Assembly: GCA_018056765.1 (NCBI GenBank)
Contig: JAGPFA010000018.1
Span: 1 to 51,248, forward strand
Direction: 5' to 3'
Length of the DNA: 51,248 nt
Source: Syntrophaceae bacterium
GTDB taxonomy: Bacteria; Desulfobacterota; Syntrophia; Syntrophales; Smithellaceae
The notes beneath the pieces were generated by a model, which saw only the letters and a program-made list of their open reading frames with translations, searched no databases and was not told the origin of the DNA. Of this stretch, positions 44,261 through 50,875 are shown piece by piece; positions within the stretch are counted from its first letter, which is position 1, and the number at the start of each line of letters is the position of its first letter. The translations under genes and the position numbers were made by a program.

Positions 44261-44470
44261 GTGAAAGGCCATATAAAAATCAAAAAAAATCTGTGCAAGG
44301 AATGTCACCTGTGCATCCATTTCTGCCCCCGGGGGCATATCATGCCCTCTTCGGAATTCAACGCTCAGGGATACCGTCCCGTGACGGTCAATGAAGAAAA
44401 GGAATGCAACGGCTGCGCGATCTGCGCAACGATGTGCCCCGATGTGGCAATTGAGGTTTACCGTGAATAA
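44261..44470 (+). CDS. korD: 2-oxoacid:ferredoxin oxidoreductase delta subunit (2[4Fe-4S] ferredoxin)
   Basis: A 69-residue ferredoxin-like protein from a GTG start. Two cluster motifs are present: CKECHLCIHFCP and CNGCAICATMCP, each C-x2-C-x2-C-x3-CP. It forms the electron-transfer subunit of the KorABCD complex. Its stop overlaps the korA start by 8 bases. Confidence 0.92.
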   Translation: MKGHIKIKKNLCKECHLCIHFCPRGHIMPSSEFNAQGYRPVTVNEEKECNGCAICATMCPDVAIEVYRE

Positions 44471-45521
44471 AGTATTGATGTCCGGAAACAATATTATCGG
44501 CGAAGCGGCGATCCGTGCCGGCTGCCGTTTCTATGCCGGCTACCCGATCACTCCCCAAAACGAGCTTACCGAATACATGGCCGAACATATACGCAAAGCC
44601 GAAGGAGGCGTATTCATTCAGTCGGAAAGTGAAATCGCCGCCATCAACATGATCGCCGGGGCCAGCGCCACGGGCGCCCGTGTGATGACCTCGTCTTCGA
44701 GTCCCGGCATCGACCTGAAACAGGAGGGTATTTCATCCATGGCGGCCTGCGAACTGCCGGGTGTGATCGTTAATATCATGCGCGGCGGCCCGGGCCTGGG
44801 CAATATCCGACCCTCGCAGGGGGATTATTTCCAGGCCACCCGCGGCGGCGGACACGGCGATTACCGCACTATCGTTTTGGCTCCCGCCACCGGACAGGAG
44901 CTGGCGGACCTGACCATGGACGCTTTCGATCTGGCCGATAAATACCGCACACCGGCCATGATCCTCGCCGACGGCATGATGGGACAAATGATGGAACCGG
45001 TCATTTTCAAAAAGGCCAAGCCACGCTCGTATCCTGAAAAGTTCATGCTGCGCGGAGCCGGAGACGGCAAGAGTAAATTCATCCGCGGCCTTTTGCTGGA
45101 TCCGATTGACAGTGAAGAACATAACTGGAAGCTTTACCGAAAATATGAGGCGGTGAAAAAAACTGAAGTGCTCTGGGACTCCTATCTCACAGAAGATGCC
45201 GACATGGTCGTTGTGGCCTACGGCACGGCGGCGCGCATCGCCAAGGGAGCCATCAAAAGGCTAAGGGAAAAAGGAGCGAAAATCGGCCTGTTTCGCCCCA
45301 TTACGCTGTGGCCCTTTCCGGAGATGGAGCTTCGTGCTCTGTCTGCAAAGATTAAGAATTATCTGGTTTTCGAAATGAGCACTGGCCAGATGCTCGAGGA
45401 TGTGCGCCTGGCGCTTCAGGGTTACGCTCAAATTGAATTTCATGGTCGGCCCGGCGGGGCGGTGCCGACACCTTCTCAACTGGCGAATGTCATCGCCAAG
45501 ATATACGACAAAATTGACTGA
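44463..45521 (+). CDS. korA: 2-oxoacid:ferredoxin oxidoreductase alpha subunit
   Basis: A 352-residue subunit. GTG 44463 is chosen because GAGG lies 5 bases upstream and it begins just before the conserved MSGNNIIGEAAIRAGCRFYAGYPITPQNELTEY; the frame is open upstream inside korD. Further motifs: SESEIAAINMIAGASATGARV, SSSPGIDLKQEG, NIMRGGPGLGNIRPSQGDY and the C-terminal VAYGTAARIAK. It resembles the 2-oxoglutarate type (KorA), though related 2-oxoacids such as branched-chain ones are possible. The complex reduces ferredoxin and forms acyl-CoA, reversibly, as expected in a syntrophic anaerobe. Confidence 0.92.
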   Translation: MNKVLMSGNNIIGEAAIRAGCRFYAGYPITPQNELTEYMAEHIRKAEGGVFIQSESEIAAINMIAGASATGARVMTSSSSPGIDLKQEGISSMAACELPGVIVNIMRGGPGLGNIRPSQGDYFQATRGGGHGDYRTIVLAPATGQELADLTMDAFDLADKYRTPAMILADGMMGQMMEPVIFKKAKPRSYPEKFMLRGAGDGKSKFIRGLLLDPIDSEEHNWKLYRKYEAVKKTEVLWDSYLTEDADMVVVAYGTAARIAKGAIKRLREKGAKIGLFRPITLWPFPEMELRALSAKIKNYLVFEMSTGQMLEDVRLALQGYAQIEFHGRPGGAVPTPSQLANVIAKIYDKID

Positions 45522-45547
45522 TAAGTGAGACACAGGGTTAAACGGCT

Positions 45548-46321
45548 ATGTCTAAAATAATCTTCCAGCATCCGCAAAGCTTAAAGCACAATGTTTTCCA
45601 TTATTGCCCCGGCTGCGGCCACAGCATCGCGCACCGCGTCATTTGCGAAGTCATCGATGAGCTTGGCATCCGCGGCATCACCATCGGCGTGCCGCCGGCA
45701 GGCTGCGCCGTCCTGGCCTACAATTATTTTGACGTGGACATGATCGAGGCGCCGCACGGGCGCGGCCCGGCGATGGCCTCGGGCATCAAGCGCGCCCTGC
45801 CGGACCGCATCGTTTTCTCCTACCAGGGAGACGGTGACCTTGCCGCCATCGGCATGGCCGAGAGCTTTCATGCGGCAAACCGCGGCGAAAATATCACTGT
45901 CATTTTCATCAACAACGCAGTTTATGGGATGACGGGCGGCCAGATGGCCCCCACAACAATGCTTCAGCAACGGACAACAACCAGCCCCACCGGCCGCAAG
46001 CAGGCACTCGACGGCTATCCGGTAAAAGTCTGCGAGATTTTTTCCCAGATCGGCGGGGTCACATATCTGGAGAGATGCTCGGTCAGCTCTCCGGCCGGGG
46101 TGAACAAAACTAAAAAAGCTGTCCGCAAGGCTTTTCAATGCCAGATGGACGGCCTGGGATTTTCGATGATTGAAATTCTGTCGATGTGTCCAACCAACTG
46201 GAAAATGTCGTCGGTGGATTCGTGCAAATGGATTGACGAGGTAATGACCAAAGAATTTCCGCCCGGTGTTTATAAGGACAACATCGCCGCCCTGAAGAAA
46301 AATGCGGAGGGTCAATCATGA
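45548..46321 (+). CDS. korB: 2-oxoacid:ferredoxin oxidoreductase beta subunit (thiamine diphosphate binding)
   Basis: A 257-residue catalytic subunit. CPGCGHSIAHR supplies a cysteine pair near the N-terminus. The thiamine diphosphate/Mg motif is SYQGDGDLAAIGMAESFHAA, about 26 residues before VIFINNAVYGMTGGQMAPTT. APHGRGPAMASGIKRA is also conserved. The stop overlaps korC by 4 bases (ATGA). Confidence 0.94.
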   Translation: MSKIIFQHPQSLKHNVFHYCPGCGHSIAHRVICEVIDELGIRGITIGVPPAGCAVLAYNYFDVDMIEAPHGRGPAMASGIKRALPDRIVFSYQGDGDLAAIGMAESFHAANRGENITVIFINNAVYGMTGGQMAPTTMLQQRTTTSPTGRKQALDGYPVKVCEIFSQIGGVTYLERCSVSSPAGVNKTKKAVRKAFQCQMDGLGFSMIEILSMCPTNWKMSSVDSCKWIDEVMTKEFPPGVYKDNIAALKKNAEGQS

Positions 46322-46866
46322 TCACCAAGGCTTTTTTCTCCGGCTTCGGCGGCCAGGGAGTTTTGATGATGGGCATCTCGCTGGCCACGGCAGCAATGAA
46401 CAAAGGACTCCACGTTACATACCTGCCCGCCTACGGTGCTGAGATGCGCGGCGGTACGGCAAACTGCACCGTGGCGATGGCCGATGAAGAAATCGCCTCT
46501 CCGGTCGCGTCAGCGCCTGATTATCTGATTGTTATGAATTCCCCGTCTCTTTTTTCATTTCAAAACAAAGTCGCTTCCGGCGGTACGATTTTTATCAATT
46601 CCTCAATTGTGGAGGCGCGCCCCATCCGTCAGGATGTCAAAACCATCTGTATTCCCTGTGCGGATATCGCCCATGAGCTGGGTAATGCGCGCACGGCAAA
46701 TGTGGTCATGATGGGTGCTTTTGTTCGTCAATCGAAGGTCGTCTCCCCGGACATTTATCTCAAAACGCTGGAGACCATCATGGGGAGCCGGAAAAAATCG
46801 CTGGCAGAAATCAACCGCAAGGCTTTCATGGCCGGGTATGACCACGCGGGAGCCAGTGGAGGGTAG
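46318..46866 (+). CDS. korC: 2-oxoacid:ferredoxin oxidoreductase gamma subunit
   Basis: A 182-residue subunit with the gamma-domain signature KAFFSGFGGQGVLMMGISLA, TYLPAYGAEMRGGTANCTVAM and NARTANVVMMGAFVR. Together with korD, korA and korB all four subunits are present in the order D-A-B-C. Confidence 0.95.
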   Translation: MITKAFFSGFGGQGVLMMGISLATAAMNKGLHVTYLPAYGAEMRGGTANCTVAMADEEIASPVASAPDYLIVMNSPSLFSFQNKVASGGTIFINSSIVEARPIRQDVKTICIPCADIAHELGNARTANVVMMGAFVRQSKVVSPDIYLKTLETIMGSRKKSLAEINRKAFMAGYDHAGASGG

Positions 46867-46869
46867 ATT

Positions 46870-47301
46870 ATGGCCGTCAAACAAATTTCTGTTCTTCTGG
46901 GCAATGTTCCGGGCACGTTTGCCAGGCTTACCCATATTCTCGATGAAGAAGACATCGCTACGATTGCCGTGTCCGCCGCCAGCATCGCACACGACAGCCG
47001 TGTGCGCCTGGTGGTCAACGATCCGGAACGCGCCGCCGCTCTTTTGAGCAGTTTCAACTTCAATTTTGAAATCACCCCCGTTCTGGCCGCGGAGATCCCC
47101 CTGCACGCAGGCGGTATCAACGCCATCTTTAAACCGCTGGCCAAGGCGGAAATCAACATTCTTTATCTTTACACGACCATTAACCGTATCGGCAAAGAAA
47201 CAATCGTGATTCTGGGCGTCGACAAGCTGGAAGAAGCCAGACAGACATTGAAGGAAAACTGGATCAATCTCATCGACGACGAGATTTATTCCATCCCCTG
47301 A
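46870..47301 (+). CDS. tandem ACT-domain protein
   Basis: A 143-residue protein made of two ACT domains: residues 1-70 (QISVLLGNVPGTFARLTHILD, RVRLVVNDP) and 71-143 (IPLHAGGINAIFKPLAKAEINI, TIVILGVDKLEEA). ACT pairs bind amino acids or related ligands to regulate enzymes. Similar stand-alone tandem ACT proteins often sit beside ferredoxin oxidoreductase and acyl-CoA ligase genes. It follows korC by 3 bases and is surely in the same operon, so it may sense an amino acid linked to the oxoacid substrate. Confidence 0.85.
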   Translation: MAVKQISVLLGNVPGTFARLTHILDEEDIATIAVSAASIAHDSRVRLVVNDPERAAALLSSFNFNFEITPVLAAEIPLHAGGINAIFKPLAKAEINILYLYTTINRIGKETIVILGVDKLEEARQTLKENWINLIDDEIYSIP

Positions 47302-47317
47302 TCAGTGGGCGTCGCTC

Positions 47318-47731
47318 ATGCCTGTTTCCCCGGAAAAACTCAAAGAGCTTGACCTGCGCATGCAGGTATTGGGTGTTTCCGAAGATGATTTTGAAGAGAC
47401 TTTTATCCGTTCTTCCGGCCCCGGAGGGCAGAAAGTCAATAAAAGCTCATCCTGCGTGTATCTGGTGCATATCCCCACCGGGCTTTCCGTTAAATGCCAG
47501 CGCGAGCGATCGCAGTCGCTGAACCGCTTTTTGGCCCGCCGCCTTCTTCTGGATAAAATCGAGAAACAACAAAAGAGCTTTATTGCCGCCGAAAAAGAAA
47601 AAATTGAAAAAATCAGACGCCAAAAAAGAAAAAGAAGCAAAAGGGCAAAAGAAAAGATTCTGGAGAACAAGCGCAGACAGGCCATTAAAAAGGAGCTCAG
47701 GGGAAAAGTCCCGCCCGGAGATGCGAATTAG
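47318..47731 (+). CDS. MTRFR/ArfB-like peptidyl-tRNA hydrolysis factor (GGQ domain only)
   Basis: A 137-residue release-factor-like protein lacking codon-recognition domains. The catalytic loop is FIRSSGPGGQKVNKSSSC with GGQ at 36-38. The following VYLVHIPTGLSVKCQRERSQ and SLNRFLARRLLLDKIE match the C12orf65/MTRFR and class-I-RF-like type more than E. coli ArfB. The C-terminal 45 residues are a lysine/arginine-rich tail, which in such factors enters the empty mRNA channel or binds rRNA. It is probably a stop-codon-independent ribosome rescue factor, parallel to ssrA/smpB. It lies 16 bases after the ACT gene. Confidence 0.87.
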   Translation: MPVSPEKLKELDLRMQVLGVSEDDFEETFIRSSGPGGQKVNKSSSCVYLVHIPTGLSVKCQRERSQSLNRFLARRLLLDKIEKQQKSFIAAEKEKIEKIRRQKRKRSKRAKEKILENKRRQAIKKELRGKVPPGDAN

Positions 47732-47851
47732 CGAAGCCGGGGTTTTTACAGTCGGGGCTTCCGTCTGGAAATGGCGAACTGATTAATCCCGGGACTTTTT
47801 CCCGGCAAAGTGATGAAAAATCGAAATTATTTGTTTGTTTTTAGTCGAATC

Positions 47852-47891
47852 AAAAAAAGGGAGAGAAAGTCGATGTACGCTCCCCCTCCCT
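47852..47891 (-). terminator. terminator downstream of atpE
   Basis: On the minus strand GGGAGGGGGAGC...CTCTCCC forms a hairpin followed by TTTTTTT. It ends 22 bases past the atpE stop. The 47732-47850 stretch between the release-factor gene and this site has no gene; it holds an imperfect GAAGCC/GGCTTC hairpin near 47734-47760. Confidence 0.75.
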
Positions 47892-47912
47892 GTTTATGAT
47901 ATCAATAAAATT

Positions 47913-48127
47913 TTAGCCGATCAGCTTAATCAGCGGATTGGCGTAAAGCACGATCAGCGCGACAACCAGCGCATAAATCGCCAGAGATTCGATCATGGCC
48001 AGACCGACCATCATGGTAAGAAGAATTTTGCCCTGAGCTTCCGGGTTTCTGCCCACGGCGTTCGTGGCGCCATTCAAGCCCTGCCCCATGCCGTTACCTG
48101 TGCCGATCGTGCCGAACGCGATCGCGG
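47913..48127 (-). pseudogene. atpE: 5'-truncated ATP synthase subunit c
   Basis: About 71 residues of a c subunit remain: the end of helix 1 ([14 protein letters not shown]), the polar loop [12 protein letters not shown], and helix 2 with the proton-binding glutamate in [18 protein letters not shown]. The start and most of helix 1 are missing. Homology stops abruptly at about 48127, where the GGAATGGGGTCA repeats begin. The open frame continues into the repeat (encoding [12 protein letters not shown]), but this is repeat-derived. Without a signal or first half-helix the product cannot form a normal c-ring subunit. No other atp gene is nearby. A functional atpE would have to be elsewhere. Confidence 0.85.
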
Positions 48128-48164
48128 GAATGGGGTCAGGAATGGGGTCAGGTCTTGAATTATC
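48128..48164. repeat. left-end copy of the GGGGTCAGGTCTTGAATTAT repeat
   Basis: A 21-base unit beginning GGGGTCAGGTCTTGAATTAT lies at 48144-48164, preceded by a partial copy (GGAATGGGGTCA twice, 48128 and 48140). Further direct copies occur at 48361-48380 (one base short) and 48555-48575, the latter again with a partial copy at 48541. These mark the ends of the RAYT-related units described next. Confidence 0.9.
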
Positions 48165-48345
48165 AATTATATTCTTCTGCCTCAATAACCTTTCTCACCG
48201 TCGTGTAATGGATTCCCAGATGATCGGCAATCGCCTTCATTGTATAGCCATGCTGAATATATGCTCGATGGATTACCTGAGCCCTTTGCAATTTCGTTGC
48301 ACCCTTCGTCAACAGTAGCGTTGAGTTGACGCATGCCCACGCAAA
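48163..48345 (-). pseudogene. isolated RAYT C-terminal segment, copy A
   Basis: On the minus strand the frame encodes LLLTKGATKLQRAQVIHRAY and IQHGYTMKAIADHLGIHYTT, the helix-turn-helix tail of REP-associated tyrosine transposases, then [11 protein letters not shown] and a stop next to the GGGGTCAGG repeat. No catalytic domain is attached. It is followed upstream by GCAAAGCCTA twice (48341-48360). Confidence 0.85.
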
Positions 48346-48378
48346 GCCTAGCAAAGCCTAGGGTCAGGTCTTGAATTA

Positions 48379-48530
48379 TCAGTTATATTCTTCTGCCTCA
48401 ATAACCTTTCTCACCTTCGTGTAATGGATTCCCAGATGATCGGCAATCGCCTTCATCGTATAGCCATGCTGAATATATGCGCGATGGATTGCCTGATTCC
48501 TTTGCGATTTCGTTGCACCCTTCGTCAGCA
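48379..48530 (-). pseudogene. isolated RAYT C-terminal segment, copy B
   Basis: A second tandem copy of the transposase tail, offset by about 215 bases from copy A and diverged by several substitutions (for example GATTGCCTGATTCC where A has GATTACCTGAGCCC). It is shorter at its upstream side and ends in CAGCAGCAGTGGAATGGGG. Confidence 0.85.
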
Positions 48531-48573
48531 GCAGTGGAATGGGGTCAGTGGAATGGGGTCAGGTCTTGAATTA

Positions 48574-48973
48574 TCAGTTATCTTCTTCTGCCTCAATAAC
48601 ATTGCTAACCGTCTTGTAATGGATTCCCAGATGATCGGCAATCGCCTTCATTGTATAGCCATGCTGAATATATGCTCGATGGATTATCTGAGCCCTTTGC
48701 AATTTCGTTGCACCCTTCGTCAACAGTAGCGTTGAGTTGCCGCATGCCTAGTGACATATTTCCTTCCGGCGTCTCTATGAAAAAATGGTAATGACTATCC
48801 ATTATACAATAAGCATGACACAACCAGTTGCATCATCCCGGATGGCCACTTGAAAATATTTTTGAGAAGGTGTTCCGGTCGGTATCTGAATGGAAAATGT
48901 CGTTTGTCGCGTTTCCGCGTGCGGTCACATGATATACAGCATCGGGATATTCTATTCTCAAAGATCTGGCCAT
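48574..48973 (-). pseudogene. decayed REP-associated tyrosine transposase (RAYT, Y1/HUH type)
   Basis: A broken transposase read on the minus strand. From ATG 48973 the translation gives ARSLRIEYPDAVYHVTARGN, IFHSDTDRNTF, then an in-frame TGA near 48834. It continues in frame with CHAYCIMDSHYHFFIETPEG, containing the HUH metal motif HYH, and NMSLGMRQLN. There an internal deletion and frameshift join it to tail copy C (LLLTKGATKLQRAQ...). The catalytic tyrosine region and the middle of the protein are gone. It is inactive by itself but could have been mobilised in trans. Confidence 0.88.
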
Positions 48974-49022
48974 GTGTGACTCCCTCATCCTCGAATGCTT
49001 AATCTGTTATCACAAGAAAACT

Positions 49023-49114
49023 GATAATTCAAGACCTGACCCCAGGCTGCTGCAGGCTGCTGCTGATAATTCAAGACCTGACCCCAGGCTGCTGATAATT
49101 CAAGACCTGACCCC
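49023..49114. repeat. right-end cluster of inverted copies of the 21-base repeat
   Basis: Three copies in the opposite orientation (GATAATTCAAGACCTGACCC plus C) lie at 49023-49043, 49065-49085 and 49094-49114, separated by CAGGCTGCTG-type linkers; the last two are offset by exactly 29 bases. With the left copies they frame the RAYT remnant as inverted ends. Confidence 0.92.
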
Positions 49115-49179
49115 AGGCTGCGTATAACTTCCGGAACAGAGACTGCGGGATATATCCTTTCACTATATTGGTGCTGTTC

Positions 49180-49800
49180 CTATTTTCCAAGCTTACTCTC
49201 CTGCTCTTCAAAATGACTGAATATTTTCATATCTTTTTCATTATCTTTTTTAATCAGCCGGGCGCTACCGACATCAACGATCTTTCCTGAAACACCATCA
49301 CGCGAAAAATCTATGGTGTAACGTCTCTCTCCTATAGTGAGATATAATTGATATCCATCAATAGGCTGATTGGGTGCATCGAAACCACTGGCAATGTATA
49401 ACATGCGGTGGCGTAAGTCAGGCCGCTTTTCGAGCAAATACTCCCCATCTTTTTCAGCCGTCGGGTAAGAACGTTCGATCGCCCCCGCTGCTCGTCTAAG
49501 TATATCATCATTATCTTTTGGCTCAAATGGCGGCGGTGCGACTCGCAACATAGAGCAGTCACTGTAAAACTCCTTTCCCATTTGTACATCTTTGCGGCGT
49601 TTGTACTTTCCATTTGTAAACCATTTGGTTGCATCAAAGTACGGCCCATCTGTTTCTGTAACTTGCATCATTATCTGTTTATCCATACCAACACCCCACT
49701 TATTAAAGAATATCAACAAAAAAATCACTAAACATACCAACACTATTGTAATGAGGATGGCAATTATCTTGATTTGACGACCGGGTGAACTTATTTTCAC
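49180..49800 (-). CDS. membrane-anchored protein, candidate immunity protein
   Basis: A 206-residue protein from a GTG start with GAGGT 6 bases upstream. A single membrane segment (residues about 10-32, IIAILITIVLVCLVIFLLIFF) anchors a soluble domain that would face the periplasm. The domain has YFDATKWFTNGKYKRRKDVQMG, MLRVAPPPFEPKDNDD, GFDAPNQPIDGYQLYLTIGE and RRYTIDFSRDGVSG. I recognise no family. Its start overlaps the preceding gene's stop as GTGA. Position after a VgrG-tail gene and a candidate effector, and its membrane anchoring, are what an immunity protein would show. The block is AT-rich compared with the core genes. Confidence 0.6.
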   Translation of the reverse strand: MKISSPGRQIKIIAILITIVLVCLVIFLLIFFNKWGVGMDKQIMMQVTETDGPYFDATKWFTNGKYKRRKDVQMGKEFYSDCSMLRVAPPPFEPKDNDDILRRAAGAIERSYPTAEKDGEYLLEKRPDLRHRMLYIASGFDAPNQPIDGYQLYLTIGERRYTIDFSRDGVSGKIVDVGSARLIKKDNEKDMKIFSHFEEQESKLGK

Positions 49801-50867
49801 GTTTTTACCTCATTCCACGATCTCGGTAAATATTGTAAGAGACCGGGAGGAAGTCCCGCGGGATCACGCCCGGATCTGACAGGGCTTACAGCACCTTCTT
49901 CGTCCAATGGATAACCAAAATATCTTCTGTTTTCTCTCCTGCTTAATTCGTGCTTAGCTAATCGTTCGTCTTCTTCATTAAAGTCTTTTGCAGGAGCAGA
50001 TGGTGGTTGTTCCGAAGGTAATCGTTTTGCACTTGAATCCTTAGTCTTTTGATAGATTGACAAACGTGCCTGATAATCTCTGATATCGATTCTGTATTGA
50101 TCCATTGCGTCATTGTACTTTCTGATTTTATCCACAGTTTCATTTCCAATCCGGCGTTGCTCTACCGTTCCATAAGTCATATCATAATTACTTTTTTTGG
50201 GGAAAGCCCACACTTCCACATCTGCCGCATCTGCAATAATTTGAGCAAGGCTCTTCTCATAACATGGATCTACACCCGGTTTCACATAACTTCCTTCGTC
50301 TATCCCCAGACCCGTCCTACATGCATAGGAATAAAACTTCGCATCATGTTCGAAGGCATCCTGTTGCAACATTTTAGCTTGTGCGTTACGAAACCGGTAA
50401 GTACCGGCTTTTTTAAGCGCATAACCGAACTCGATACTTCCCACTACGCCGTGTGAAAAAATATCAAGTTGCCGTATAAAACGTTTCTTCTGTATGCGAC
50501 CATTGACAAAGTCAACAAACTGAGAAATGTTATCCAGCTCCCGATAGGCTGCACCGTAACGACTTTCTACAACATTTTTTATTTTATCAAGTAAATTACG
50601 TGGATAATCTTCAATAAAAATCAAAAATATTCGCTGTATAGTGAAATCTTCGGTTGGTTTCGGGTACAGACGAATTTGCCGAATGCCCTGATTAACAAAA
50701 CGCATCTTATTGCCCCTCGCATCCATTCCTGCCACATCTCGTATGTGCTCACCAAAAGACATATATGAGGCACCTACAACTGTTATGTAATCATACTTCT
50801 GGTAGGCTAATATATCTTTTTTTTTATGCTGATCGGTTGTCTGTCCGGTAACTAGTTGTTTAATCAT
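49797..50867 (-). CDS. candidate type VI secretion effector with caspase-like (clan CD) His/Cys motif
   Basis: A 356-residue protein without signal peptide or membrane segment. Around residues 120-210 is a pattern of clan CD cysteine peptidases: a hydrophobic strand ending in His-Gly (RQLDIFSHGVVG, His139), then 44 residues later a strand ending in Ala-Cys (KFYSYACRTG, Cys183), then SLAQIIADAADVEVWAFP. The N-terminal 110 residues include FLIFIEDYPRNLLDKIKNVV. The C-terminal 130 are polar and helical (KYNDAMDQYRIDIRDYQARL) with a proline-rich stretch. It starts 8 bases after the VgrG-tail gene and overlaps the candidate immunity gene by 4. Protease activity and secretion are inferred; a DUF4347-like non-peptidase is the alternative. 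Confidence 0.6.
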   Translation of the reverse strand: MIKQLVTGQTTDQHKKKDILAYQKYDYITVVGASYMSFGEHIRDVAGMDARGNKMRFVNQGIRQIRLYPKPTEDFTIQRIFLIFIEDYPRNLLDKIKNVVESRYGAAYRELDNISQFVDFVNGRIQKKRFIRQLDIFSHGVVGSIEFGYALKKAGTYRFRNAQAKMLQQDAFEHDAKFYSYACRTGLGIDEGSYVKPGVDPCYEKSLAQIIADAADVEVWAFPKKSNYDMTYGTVEQRRIGNETVDKIRKYNDAMDQYRIDIRDYQARLSIYQKTKDSSAKRLPSEQPPSAPAKDFNEEDERLAKHELSRRENRRYFGYPLDEEGAVSPVRSGRDPAGLPPGLLQYLPRSWNEVKT

Positions 50868-50875
50868 ATTAACCC

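Noticed and set aside
47913..48185. The full open frame to 48185 as a complete atpE
   Set aside because: Its first 19 or so codons come from the RAYT repeat and tail, encoding [12 protein letters not shown], which is repeat-derived and not a c-subunit N-terminus.
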